DNA of 19,897 bases from an uncultured Atopobium sp. GTDB taxonomy: Bacteria; Actinomycetota; Coriobacteriia; Coriobacteriales; Atopobiaceae. Both the position numbers and the translations under genes were made by a program. The notes under the pieces were generated by a model. The model had not been told where the DNA came from. It saw nothing but the letters and a program-made list of their open reading frames with translations, and ran no database searches. This document shows, piece after piece, positions 8,589 through 16,256 of the stretch (within the stretch, counting starts at the first letter, position 1; each line of letters opens with the position of its first letter). The stretch spans positions 1-19,897 of the forward strand of contig CAKAPZ010000006.1 in assembly GCA_916720015.1 (NCBI GenBank), written 5' to 3'.

Positions 8589-10262
8589 ATGTCTGAGGTT
8601 AGATCCGATATCGAGATTGCTCAATCATCCGAGATGCTTCCCATCTTTGAGGTGGCAAAGCGTGCGGGTATTCCAGAGGATTTGCTTGAGCCTTATGGTC
8701 GTTATAAGGCAAAGCTTGATGCACGTGCTCTGGCAGATAAGCCTCTTCGCGGAAAGCTTGTGCTGGTTACTGCTATTAATCCAACGCCGGCAGGTGAGGG
8801 AAAGACCACTACCTCAGTTGGTCTGGCAGATGCCTTGACCAGCTTGGGACAGTCTGCCATGTTGGCCCTTAGAGAGCCTTCTTTGGGACCCGTCTTTGGC
8901 GTCAAGGGTGGCGCTGCGGGCGGCGGATATGCTCAGGTAGTTCCTATGGAAGACATCAACCTTCACTTCACCGGTGACTTCCACGCTATTGGCGCTGCAA
9001 ACAACCTTTGCGCAGCCATGCTGGATAACCATATCAAGCAAGGCAACAGTCTCAACATTGATCCACGTCGTGTTGTGTGGAAGCGCTGCGTAGACATGAA
9101 CGATCGCCAGCTCAGAAACGTTGTTGACGGACTTGGCGGCATTGCAGACGGCATGCCAAGACAAGACGGCTTTGATATTACCGTTGCCTCCGAGGTCATG
9201 GCTGTATTCTGCCTTGCTTCGGGCATCAAAGACCTTAAAGAGCGCCTGGGCAGAATGGTTATTGCCTACACCTATGACCGCAAGCCTGTTACCGTCAGCG
9301 ATATCCATGCAGAGGGCGCTATGACAGCGCTGCTCAAAGATGCTATTCAGCCTAACTTGGTCCAAACGCTTGAGCATACGCCTGCTCTTGTTCACGGCGG
9401 TCCTTTTGCCAACATTGCTCACGGCTGCAATACCGTTGAGGCAACAAAGACTGCTCTGCGTCTTGCAGATTACGTTGTTACCGAGGCAGGTTTTGGCGCA
9501 GACCTTGGTGCTGAGAAGTTCTTGGACATTAAGTGCAGAGCTACTGGCCTTGCTCCATCTGCTGTTGTTTTGGTGGCAACTGTTCGCGCTCTTAAGTACA
9601 ACGGAGGCGTTGCCAAAGCAGACCTTAACCAGCAAAACGTTGAGGCGCTTAAAGAGGGCATTCCTAACCTGCTTCGCCACGTTGACAACATCCAGACGGT
9701 CTACGGTCTTCCTGTAGTTGTTGCTATCAATGCATTCCCAACAGACACCTCTGAAGAGCTTGCTCTGGTAGAGGAGGAGTGCAAGAAGCGTGACGTAAAT
9801 GTTGTCCTGTCTGAGGTTTGGGCAAAAGGTGGAAAGGGCGGCCAGGCTCTGGCTGAAGAGGTTATGCGCCTTTGCCAGACTGAATCTAAGCTCACCTTTG
9901 CTTACGACGTCAAAGAGTCTTTGAAGCAGAAAATCACTGACATTGCTACCAAGATTTACCACGCTGATGGCGTTGAATTTGCTCCAAGTGCCGCCAAGCA
10001 ACTTCAGCAGCTTGAAGAGCTTGGCTTTGGCGAGCTCCCTATTTGTATGGCAAAAACCCAGTACTCTTTTACAGACGATCAGACCAAATTGGGCGCTCCA
10101 GAAAACTTTAAGATTACCGTGCGAGAAGTTCGTGTTTCTGCAGGTGCTGGCTTTGTAGTCTGCCTTACTGGTTCTATTATGACCATGCCGGGACTTCCAA
10201 AGGTTCCTGCTGCAGAGCATATTGATGTTCTTGATGATGGAAGAATTGTGGGTCTTTTCTAA
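8589..10262 (+). CDS. fhs: Formate--tetrahydrofolate ligase
   Basis: Formyl-THF synthetase couples formate, ATP and tetrahydrofolate to give 10-formyl-THF in the cytoplasm. It feeds formate into purines, fMet-tRNA or the reductive C1 pathway. The 557-residue length matches the family. Seen: the conserved P-loop [10 protein letters not shown] (66-75), the signature [13 protein letters not shown], and NPRR-like and GGxPF elements typical of Fhs. Start: the ATG at 8589 has TTAGGA about six bases upstream, and the N-terminus ([12 protein letters not shown]) is family-like. Its TAA stop shares a base with the fchA start (TAATG at 10260-10264), so translation is coupled. It is the first gene of the fhs-fchA-folD-folE-folC run. 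No tetrahydrofolate riboswitch is seen in the 76 bases before it. Confidence 0.98.
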   Translation: MSEVRSDIEIAQSSEMLPIFEVAKRAGIPEDLLEPYGRYKAKLDARALADKPLRGKLVLVTAINPTPAGEGKTTTSVGLADALTSLGQSAMLALREPSLGPVFGVKGGAAGGGYAQVVPMEDINLHFTGDFHAIGAANNLCAAMLDNHIKQGNSLNIDPRRVVWKRCVDMNDRQLRNVVDGLGGIADGMPRQDGFDITVASEVMAVFCLASGIKDLKERLGRMVIAYTYDRKPVTVSDIHAEGAMTALLKDAIQPNLVQTLEHTPALVHGGPFANIAHGCNTVEATKTALRLADYVVTEAGFGADLGAEKFLDIKCRATGLAPSAVVLVATVRALKYNGGVAKADLNQQNVEALKEGIPNLLRHVDNIQTVYGLPVVVAINAFPTDTSEELALVEEECKKRDVNVVLSEVWAKGGKGGQALAEEVMRLCQTESKLTFAYDVKESLKQKITDIATKIYHADGVEFAPSAAKQLQQLEELGFGELPICMAKTQYSFTDDQTKLGAPENFKITVREVRVSAGAGFVVCLTGSIMTMPGLPKVPAAEHIDVLDDGRIVGLF

Positions 10263-10915
10263 TGTCTTATCCCTCTTCACCTGAAGAAGTTGCGTTTACA
10301 ACCTATAGCGCTGACTCTTATGCCCAGCATCTTGCTGCTAAAGAGCCTATTCCTGGTGGCGGTAGTGCTGCCGCTTATGTAGGGGCACTTGCAGTGTCTT
10401 TGGCTTCAATGGCTGGCGTGTACGCACAAGGAAAACCTGCCTATGCTCAGCATGAAGACGATCTTGCAAAATACATAGCCCGAGCTGGAGCTCTTCGCCA
10501 AGACTTCATGGAGCTTATGGACGAGGACTCTCGCCAGTTTTTGTTGGTTTCCAGCGCGTTTAGTGTGCCTAAAGATGACCCAAATCGTGCAGAGATTGTT
10601 GAGGATGCTCTTAAAGAAGCAGCTCAACCTCCGCTGAAGGTTATGAGAAAAGTATGCGAGTCCATTGAGCTTCTCGAAGAGATGCTTATCAAGGGGTCTC
10701 GCATGCTTCTATCCGATGTGGGTTGCGGTGCCGCTCTTGCGCGTGGAGCTTTGATTGCAGCTTCTCACACGTTGTTTGTAAACACACGTTCTATGCATGA
10801 CACAGCGTATGCTCAAACGCTGCTTGATGAGGCAGATAAGCTGCTGGACAGCTATGTATCACGAGCTGATGCTGTAAGTGATGCGGTGAGCGCACAGCTT
10901 AGACAGGAGGCATAA
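10262..10915 (+). CDS. fchA: Cyclodeaminase/cyclohydrolase family protein (methenyl-THF cyclohydrolase)
   Basis: A member of the formiminotransferase-cyclodeaminase C-terminal domain family standing alone. In histidine degraders this domain removes ammonia from 5-formimino-THF; in C1 metabolism FchA interconverts methenyl-THF and 10-formyl-THF. Seen: the folate-binding PGGGSAAA (31-38), acidic MDEDS (86-90), the KGSRMLLSDVGCGAALA helix (144-160) and an alpha-helical composition throughout. The 217-residue length is typical of the standalone form. It has no formiminotransferase or histidine-utilisation neighbour and sits directly between fhs and a folD that lacks cyclohydrolase residues, so a methenyl-THF cyclohydrolase role is the better reading. 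The start overlaps the fhs stop by one base and folD begins two bases after its stop codon. Confidence 0.9.
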   Translation: MSYPSSPEEVAFTTYSADSYAQHLAAKEPIPGGGSAAAYVGALAVSLASMAGVYAQGKPAYAQHEDDLAKYIARAGALRQDFMELMDEDSRQFLLVSSAFSVPKDDPNRAEIVEDALKEAAQPPLKVMRKVCESIELLEEMLIKGSRMLLSDVGCGAALARGALIAASHTLFVNTRSMHDTAYAQTLLDEADKLLDSYVSRADAVSDAVSAQLRQEA

Positions 10916-10916
10916 C

Positions 10917-11786
10917 GTGAGCTCAGAGATTATGTCACAGGAGCTTCGTGGAGCTCCTGTTGCTAAAGCAATAACTGAAAAACTTGCCGCTCAGGTCAAG
11001 GAACTTCGCGCACAAGGCGTAACTCCTAAGCTGGTTATTGTTCGTATAGGACAGAAAAGCGATGACCTTACCTATGAGCGCGCGGCTTATACGCGTGCGG
11101 AGAAGGTAGGCTTTGAAGTTGAGACCATTGAGCTTCCAGAAGACGCCACACAAGAGCAGGTAAATGCTACGTTTGACCAGGTTTCTGCCGACGCATTGGT
11201 GCATGGTTGTCTGCCCATGCGTCCTTTTCCTGCTGGAATTGACGAGCATGAAGCGCTTCAGCATCTAGCACCAGAAAAAGATGTTGATTGCGCAACTGAT
11301 TCCATGCTGCTGGCAACACTTTGTGGAACTCCTGGTGCCCTGGGACCTTGTACTGCAGAAGCGGTTTTAGCGCTCCTCGATTTTTATCAGGTGCCCCTTG
11401 AGGGAGCGTCTGTTGCAGTTGTTGGTCGCTCTAACGTCATTGGTCGTCCAGTTGCTGCGCTTTTAAGTGCAAGAAACGCTACAGTGACGGTGTGCCACAG
11501 CAAGACCAAAGACCTTGCTGCTACGCTTAAGCAGGCAGAGGTTGTAGTTGTGGCTGCAGGTCGTGCGCACCTTATTGGAGCTGACTGTGTAAGAGCTGGA
11601 CAAATCATCGTTGACGTAGGTATTAACTGGGATGAAGCAACTCAAAAGCTTGTTGGCGACGTCAATACAGAGCAGGTAGCTCCTCTGGTAAGTGCTTATA
11701 CTCCTGTTCCTGGCGGTGTAGGTAGCGTGACAACGGCAATTCTTGCTCGCCATGTTGTTGCCGCAGCTCAAAGAACGCTTGCATAA
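10917..11786 (+). CDS. folD: FolD-type methylene-THF dehydrogenase, probably lacking cyclohydrolase activity
   Basis: FolD normally oxidises 5,10-methylene-THF to methenyl-THF with NAD(P)+ and then hydrolyses that to 10-formyl-THF. The Rossmann part is clear: VVGRSNVIGRPVAALL (168-183), TVCHSK (191-196), a DVGIN segment (233-237) and the TPVPGGVGSVT end (262-272). In the catalytic cleft the tyrosine is kept (Y53), but the lysine four residues on, essential for cyclohydrolase (K54 in E. coli, K56 in human), is A57. The partner glutamine of the GILVQLPLP motif is M101, while the KDVD aspartates remain. Known lysine mutants of the human enzyme keep dehydrogenase only. The GTG start at 10917 is chosen because AGGAGG lies six bases upstream; ATG 10932 lacks this. 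It is flanked by fchA and folE. Confidence 0.93.
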   Translation: MSSEIMSQELRGAPVAKAITEKLAAQVKELRAQGVTPKLVIVRIGQKSDDLTYERAAYTRAEKVGFEVETIELPEDATQEQVNATFDQVSADALVHGCLPMRPFPAGIDEHEALQHLAPEKDVDCATDSMLLATLCGTPGALGPCTAEAVLALLDFYQVPLEGASVAVVGRSNVIGRPVAALLSARNATVTVCHSKTKDLAATLKQAEVVVVAAGRAHLIGADCVRAGQIIVDVGINWDEATQKLVGDVNTEQVAPLVSAYTPVPGGVGSVTTAILARHVVAAAQRTLA

Positions 11787-11807
11787 GAGTGAAAGGTAGG
11801 TTGCCTC

Positions 11808-12395
11808 ATGGCAGCGGAAAATAACTATAAAGAGCTTGACCAAGAGCGCGTAAAAGCCGCGGTCAAGGAGTTTTTGCTTGCTATTGGCGAGGATCCAGAG
11901 CGAGAAGGTCTGCTTGATACACCAGACCGTGTTGCTCGTGCTTGCGTGGAGCTCTTTGGTGGCATGCAGGAAAACCCTGCAGCTCACCTGCGCAAGCAGT
12001 TCCATGAAGAGGGCAATAAAGAGATGGTTATTGTCCGCGACATTCCTTTCTCGTCTACCTGCGAGCATCACATTCTGCCCTTTGTGGGCAAGGCGCACGT
12101 CTGCTACATTCCACAAAAGGGTCGTATTACCGGTCTTTCCAAAATTGCTCGCTGCGTTAGCGGATTTTCTCGCCGTCTGCAGGTACAGGAGCGCCTTACA
12201 GGCCAGATTGCAGACGCCATGGTAGAAGAGTTGGATCCCTTGGGTGTTTTGGTGGTTATGGAGGCCGAGCATACGTGCATGAGCATGCGCGGCATTAAGG
12301 CATCGGGAGCTCTTACCACCACATCTGCGGTTCGCGGCATTTTTAAAACTAACGAGAAAACCCGTGCAGAGGCTATGCGTCTGCTTGGTCTATAA
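11808..12395 (+). CDS. folE: GTP cyclohydrolase I
   Basis: Converts GTP to 7,8-dihydroneopterin triphosphate, the first step of tetrahydrofolate synthesis; active as a toroidal decamer in the cytosol. The zinc ligands are visible: C85 and H88 in [11 protein letters not shown] and C157 in [11 protein letters not shown]. The substrate-binding [12 protein letters not shown] (104-115), the basic [15 protein letters not shown] (121-135) and the C-terminal TTTSAVRG are also present. The length of 195 is usual for bacterial FolE1. One small oddity is ASG in place of the common KPG in the RGIK-x-x-G loop. A ribosome site AGGTAGG (11794-11800) precedes the ATG. It follows folD by 21 bases and is followed by folC 14 bases on; folP, folB and folK are not in this window. 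Confidence 0.97.
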   Translation: MAAENNYKELDQERVKAAVKEFLLAIGEDPEREGLLDTPDRVARACVELFGGMQENPAAHLRKQFHEEGNKEMVIVRDIPFSSTCEHHILPFVGKAHVCYIPQKGRITGLSKIARCVSGFSRRLQVQERLTGQIADAMVEELDPLGVLVVMEAEHTCMSMRGIKASGALTTTSAVRGIFKTNEKTRAEAMRLLGL

Positions 12396-12409
12396 GAGGT
12401 ACGTGCGCT

Positions 12410-13834
12410 ATGAGTTATTCTGTTCCCTTTTCTGTGCCTGAGTTGAGCTATGAGCAGTCGCTAAAGGTGCTACACGATACAAAAAAGTTTGGTATTCAGC
12501 CCTTGCTTGAGAGTGTGGAAGACATGCTCAAAGAGCTGGGCAACCCCGACCTCTGCTTCAAGAGTGTCCAGATTGCCGGCACTAATGGCAAAACGTCTAC
12601 CTCTAGATACACTGCAGCTCTGCTTAAAGGAGAGGGCCTCAAGACCGCTCTCTATACCTCTCCTGAGCTCATCAGCTATACCGAGCGTATGGAGATCAAC
12701 GGCACACCTGTTTCTGAGGAAGCTTTTGCGCACGGCGTCTCTGCAGCTCAGGTGGCAGGGGAGCGCGTTAACGCAGAGCGTCTTGCCTCAGGTGAGCGTC
12801 CCTATGACATCACCGAGTTTGACTTGCTTACCGTTGCAGCTTTGGTTGTCTTTGCTGAGGAAGAGGTTGACGCTTGCGTACTTGAGTGTGGCATGGGCGG
12901 CAGGTGGGACGCAACAAGCGCTGCTCAAAACATCATCTCCGTTGCTATTACTGGCGTTGGTCTGGATCATACGCGCATCTTAGGTGATACCCTCGAGGCG
13001 ATCGCTGGCGAGAAGGCCGCCATCATCAAACCTGGTCGCACCTGCGTGCTTGGCGTGGGAACGACAACTCCTCAGAGCGTCCAGGATGTATTTTTGTCCC
13101 AGGCAGCTTCTGCGGGTGTTGTCCCAACTCTTCTTGTAGCTGACAAGCCAGAAGACGTTGAGGGAGAGGTTTCTGCTGGTCAGTCGTCTGATCACCCAGA
13201 GCTACCTCACGCACATTTCTTCATTACCAAAAAGCCTAAGAGCATTGGTTTTCCGCTAGAGCTTACAGTTGTCACGCCTCGCGCAACCTACGAGGATCTT
13301 GCCGCACTTAAACCAAGCTACCAGGCAGCAAACATTGCCCTGGCAACCTGCTTAGCTGAGGATTTTCTGGGGCGTCCACTTGATGCAGAAAAAGCGTTTT
13401 TCTCCACAACTAGGTGCCCTACACCCGGCAGGTTCCAACTGCTTCAGCCTAAGCCTTTAGTGCTTATCGACGCGGCTCACAACCCCCAGTCAATCGAGAC
13501 ATTCTTAACTGCTATCCGCTCAATTGAGCCAGAAGTAGCCAATCGACCTATGCTTTTAACGGCTGTTTTTGCAGATAAAGACGTTAAGGGCATCTCAGAA
13601 CTTCTCGCCAAAGAGTTCCCTGAGGTAGCGGTAACCCAGACAGACAACGATCGTGCCATGGACGCAGAAGAGCTTGCTGAACTGTACAAAGCCTGCGGCG
13701 CCAACGTGGTAGCGGTCTACAGAAGCGTCCCCGAGGCAGTGGACGCCTTGCGCGAGAAGGGCTTTGTGGCATGTGGAACAATTTCACTTGCTGGCGAGGT
13801 TGCTGCACAATTTAGTGATGCTTTGGTAAAATAA
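12410..13834 (+). CDS. folC: Folylpolyglutamate synthase / dihydrofolate synthase
   Basis: A Mur-ligase-family enzyme that adds L-glutamate to dihydropteroate and/or extends the polyglutamate tail of folates, using ATP. Seen: ATP-binding GTNGKTS (57-63), ECGMGGRWDATS, the GLDHTRILGDTLEAIAGEKA segment, CPTPGRFQ and IDAAHNP near the C-terminal domain junction. These are the order and spacing expected of FolC. The length of 474 is within, though slightly above, the family range; an additional segment (about 238-275, rich in E, S and H) accounts for this. AGAGG lies nine bases before the ATG. It is the last gene of the folate run. No clear terminator follows in the 86 bases before the next gene, which has its own ribosome site. 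Confidence 0.95.
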   Translation: MSYSVPFSVPELSYEQSLKVLHDTKKFGIQPLLESVEDMLKELGNPDLCFKSVQIAGTNGKTSTSRYTAALLKGEGLKTALYTSPELISYTERMEINGTPVSEEAFAHGVSAAQVAGERVNAERLASGERPYDITEFDLLTVAALVVFAEEEVDACVLECGMGGRWDATSAAQNIISVAITGVGLDHTRILGDTLEAIAGEKAAIIKPGRTCVLGVGTTTPQSVQDVFLSQAASAGVVPTLLVADKPEDVEGEVSAGQSSDHPELPHAHFFITKKPKSIGFPLELTVVTPRATYEDLAALKPSYQAANIALATCLAEDFLGRPLDAEKAFFSTTRCPTPGRFQLLQPKPLVLIDAAHNPQSIETFLTAIRSIEPEVANRPMLLTAVFADKDVKGISELLAKEFPEVAVTQTDNDRAMDAEELAELYKACGANVVAVYRSVPEAVDALREKGFVACGTISLAGEVAAQFSDALVK

Positions 13835-13920
13835 ATTTATCTGCGACATTTCGCGCATTTTTGAGGCGGTTTGTCGTACGATTTAGGAGAGAACAAAAGG
13901 CCAGCAGAAGGGGCTGTCAG

Positions 13921-14352
13921 ATGCAGGAGATTCTTGATCAGATTATTACACCTGAGGTACGTATGGTTATCTACCTCATGGTTATTTGCGTCGTAATGCT
14001 TTATATCCTTTCCATCATCTACGTTATTCGCGATGCTCAGCGTCGTGGCGCAGAGCCTTGGTGGATGTGGGCAGTCATTTCTGTTGTTCCTGTTGTTGGT
14101 CTGCTTGCTTACGTTATTTTGCGTCCAAGCAGCTACCTCATTGACCGTGAGGAGCAGGATCTTGACATTGCCCTTCGTGAGCACCAGCTGTCTCACTACG
14201 GCATCTGCCCTAAGTGCTCCGCTCCAATTGACCGCGATTTTATCGTGTGCCCAATCTGCAATACGCAGGTTAGAAACGTTTGCCCAACATGCCATCGTCC
14301 ACTAAACGCAGACTGGAAGGTTTGCCCTTACTGCCGTACTCGCATTCAGTAA
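13921..14352 (+). CDS. Small membrane protein with C-terminal double zinc ribbon
   Basis: Not a gene of known function. The 143-residue protein has two hydrophobic segments (about 13-36 and 47-67) joined by a short basic loop RDAQRRGAEPWW. This resembles the PLDc_N/cardiolipin-synthase N-terminal hairpin, but no phospholipase HKD motif follows. After a charged stretch (75-90) come four CxxC knuckles, C96-C99, C110-C113, C121-C124 and C135-C138, with the CPxC pattern of double zinc ribbons. The ribbons probably bind two zinc ions on the cytoplasmic side. I chose the ATG at 13921 because AAGGGG lies eight bases upstream and because the frame back to 13861 adds only a basic non-conserved leader. 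It lies between folC and thrS; neither neighbour explains it. Confidence 0.8.
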   Translation: MQEILDQIITPEVRMVIYLMVICVVMLYILSIIYVIRDAQRRGAEPWWMWAVISVVPVVGLLAYVILRPSSYLIDREEQDLDIALREHQLSHYGICPKCSAPIDRDFIVCPICNTQVRNVCPTCHRPLNADWKVCPYCRTRIQ

Positions 14353-14408
14353 CGTTTGGTTTTGTTCTTTATGATGGCAATCTGGTGTTTTACAACAGAG
14401 ACTATGTA

Positions 14409-14449
14409 GGCGTCTGCTCCTAAGCTCCTGTGTGAGCAGAGTAGGCGCC
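14409..14449 (+). promoter_or_regulatory. Possible structured leader of thrS
   Basis: Within the 137-base gap before thrS, GGCG-T-CTGCTC (14409-14419) can pair with GAGCAG (14434-14439) and then CGCC (14446-14449), leaving an uneven bulge and a 14-base loop. GTAGGCG also occurs twice as a direct repeat (14406-14412 and 14441-14447). No T-run follows, so it is not a simple terminator, and the T-box consensus is missing. The thrS ribosome site GAGGGG (14478-14483) lies about 30 bases downstream. Function is inference. Confidence 0.3.
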
Positions 14450-14489
14450 GTGCCTGTTTCTATGAGTAGCTACCTCTGAGGGGTTTTAC

Positions 14490-16256
14490 ATGAAGGTTTT
14501 ATATAACGACGGCCATGTTGGCGAGATTAACGATGCAGCTGAAGAGCTTGAGGTTATTCGCCACGATGCAGCTCACCTGCTTGCTCAGGCTTTGAAGCGT
14601 CTGTACCCACATGCACAGTTTGCCTATGGTCCAGCAACCGAAAATGGTTTCTACTATGACGTTGATCTTGGAGACACTAAGGTTAACGAGGACGATTTTC
14701 CAGCTATCGAAGATGAGATGAAGAAGATTGTCAAAGAGAACCTCAAGATTGAGACGTTTGAGCTTCCTCGTGATGAGGCTATTGCCTATATGAAGGAGCG
14801 CGGCGAGTCTTACAAGGTTGAGCACATTGGCGATCTTGCTCCTGACGCACACATCACCTTCTACAAGCAGGGTGAATACGTTGACATGTGCGTTGGCCCT
14901 CACATGCTCTACACTAAGGGTGTTAAGGCCTTCAAGCTGACCAGCATTTCTGGTGCGTATTGGAAGGCCGATAAGAACAACAAGATGCTCACCAGAATTT
15001 ATGGTGTTGCGTTTGGTTCCAAAGAGGAGCTTGCTCAGTACCTCAAGATGATTGAAGAGGCCGAGAAGCGCGACCACAGGAAGATTGGTCGCGAGATGGA
15101 GCTCTTCATGATGTCCGACTTTGGTCCAGGCTCTCCATTCTGGCTTCCAAACGGCATGGCCCTGCGCAACGCTCTGACCGATTACTGGCATGAGATGCAG
15201 GCTCGCTTTGGTTATCAGGAGGTTCAGACTCCACTGATCCTCTCGCGTTCCCTTTGGGAGACTTCTGGTCACTGGGACCACTACAAAGAGAATATGTACA
15301 CCACCACGGTAGATGAAGAGGACTTTGCAATTAAGCCTATGAACTGCCCTGGTGCTTGCTTAATTTATAAGTCCAAGCCACGTTCTTATAGGGATCTTCC
15401 TATGAAGCTGGCTGAGGCTGGTCTTGATCACCGTTACGAGATGAAGGGTGCTCTGCACGGCCTGTTCCGTGTTCGTGAGTTTACTCAGGACGACGCACAC
15501 CTCTTTATCCGCCCTGATCAGATTACTGAGCAGGTCACGGATGCATCTCACCTCATTACCGCTTACTATGCACAGTTTGGCTTCCCATACCGCGTTGAGC
15601 TCTCTACGCGCCCAGAGGATTCTATGGGTTCTGATGAGGATTGGGAGCGCGCTGAGCAGGGTCTGCGTGATGCACTTGAGTCTATGGGCATTGAGTACGT
15701 TGTCAACGAGGGCGACGGTGCTTTCTACGGTCCTAAGATTGACTTCCATCTGACCGACTGCCTTGGTCGCTCTTGGCAGTGCGGTACCATCCAGCTTGAC
15801 TTCCAGCTGCCTCACAACTTCCAGCTTGAGTACATTGACTCCGACGGTACCAAGAAGCAGCCAATCATGATTCACCGCGCTGGCTTTGGTTCCTTCGAGC
15901 GCTTCATTGGTATTCTGACCGAGAACTACGAAGGTAAGTTCCCTGTCTGGCTGAGCCCATGCCAGGTCAAGGTTCTTCCTGTCTCCGAGAAGTCTCGCCC
16001 TTATGCTCATGAGGTTGCCGAGAAGCTTGCTGCCGCTGGTATTCGCGTTAAGGTCGATGACCGTGACGAGAAGATCGGCTATAAGATTCGTGAGGCTCGC
16101 TCACTTGACCGTGTTCCTTACATGCTTATCCTTGGTGAGCAGGAGGTTGAGGCAGGAAACATTTCTGTCCGCGATCGCTCCAACGAGACTCACGTCGCAG
16201 AGCTTGACGAGTTCATTGCTCAGGTTGTCAAAGAGAATGCTGAGCGCGTTGGTTAA
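14490..16256 (+). CDS. thrS: Threonyl-tRNA synthetase without TGS domain
   Basis: A class II synthetase that charges tRNA-Thr and edits mis-charged serine. Seen: editing-domain ligands H25 and H29 (HDAAH), C134 and H138 (DMCVGPH); catalytic zinc ligands C286 (MNCPG), H337 (DDAHLF) and H462 (MIHRAGFGSFERF); and a C-terminal anticodon-binding domain (about 485-588). The length of 588 is about 55 short of E. coli ThrS because the N-terminal TGS domain is missing: only about 23 residues precede the editing domain, and an in-frame TGA at 14463-14465 closes the frame upstream. GAGGGG lies six bases before the ATG, confirming the start. TGS-less ThrRS proteins are known in some lineages. The gene overlaps or abuts the next open frame. 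A hairpin precedes it. Confidence 0.96.
   Translation: MKVLYNDGHVGEINDAAEELEVIRHDAAHLLAQALKRLYPHAQFAYGPATENGFYYDVDLGDTKVNEDDFPAIEDEMKKIVKENLKIETFELPRDEAIAYMKERGESYKVEHIGDLAPDAHITFYKQGEYVDMCVGPHMLYTKGVKAFKLTSISGAYWKADKNNKMLTRIYGVAFGSKEELAQYLKMIEEAEKRDHRKIGREMELFMMSDFGPGSPFWLPNGMALRNALTDYWHEMQARFGYQEVQTPLILSRSLWETSGHWDHYKENMYTTTVDEEDFAIKPMNCPGACLIYKSKPRSYRDLPMKLAEAGLDHRYEMKGALHGLFRVREFTQDDAHLFIRPDQITEQVTDASHLITAYYAQFGFPYRVELSTRPEDSMGSDEDWERAEQGLRDALESMGIEYVVNEGDGAFYGPKIDFHLTDCLGRSWQCGTIQLDFQLPHNFQLEYIDSDGTKKQPIMIHRAGFGSFERFIGILTENYEGKFPVWLSPCQVKVLPVSEKSRPYAHEVAEKLAAAGIRVKVDDRDEKIGYKIREARSLDRVPYMLILGEQEVEAGNISVRDRSNETHVAELDEFIAQVVKENAERVG

Noticed and set aside
8814..10280. A 488-codon open frame on the minus strand opposite fhs
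   Set aside because: It mirrors the strongly biased codons of fhs, its translation has no recognisable motif, and fhs is certain. The same holds for the long minus-strand frames at 6113-7354 (valS) and 18650-19774 (adhE).
13861..13920. Earlier start for the zinc-ribbon protein
   Set aside because: The added stretch is basic, lies before the AAGGGG ribosome site of the ATG at 13921, and does not fit a membrane protein N-terminus.
16003..16236. Extension of the PLP-like frame into thrS
   Set aside because: This part is an out-of-frame reading of confirmed thrS sequence and its translation is low-complexity leucine/serine/arginine.
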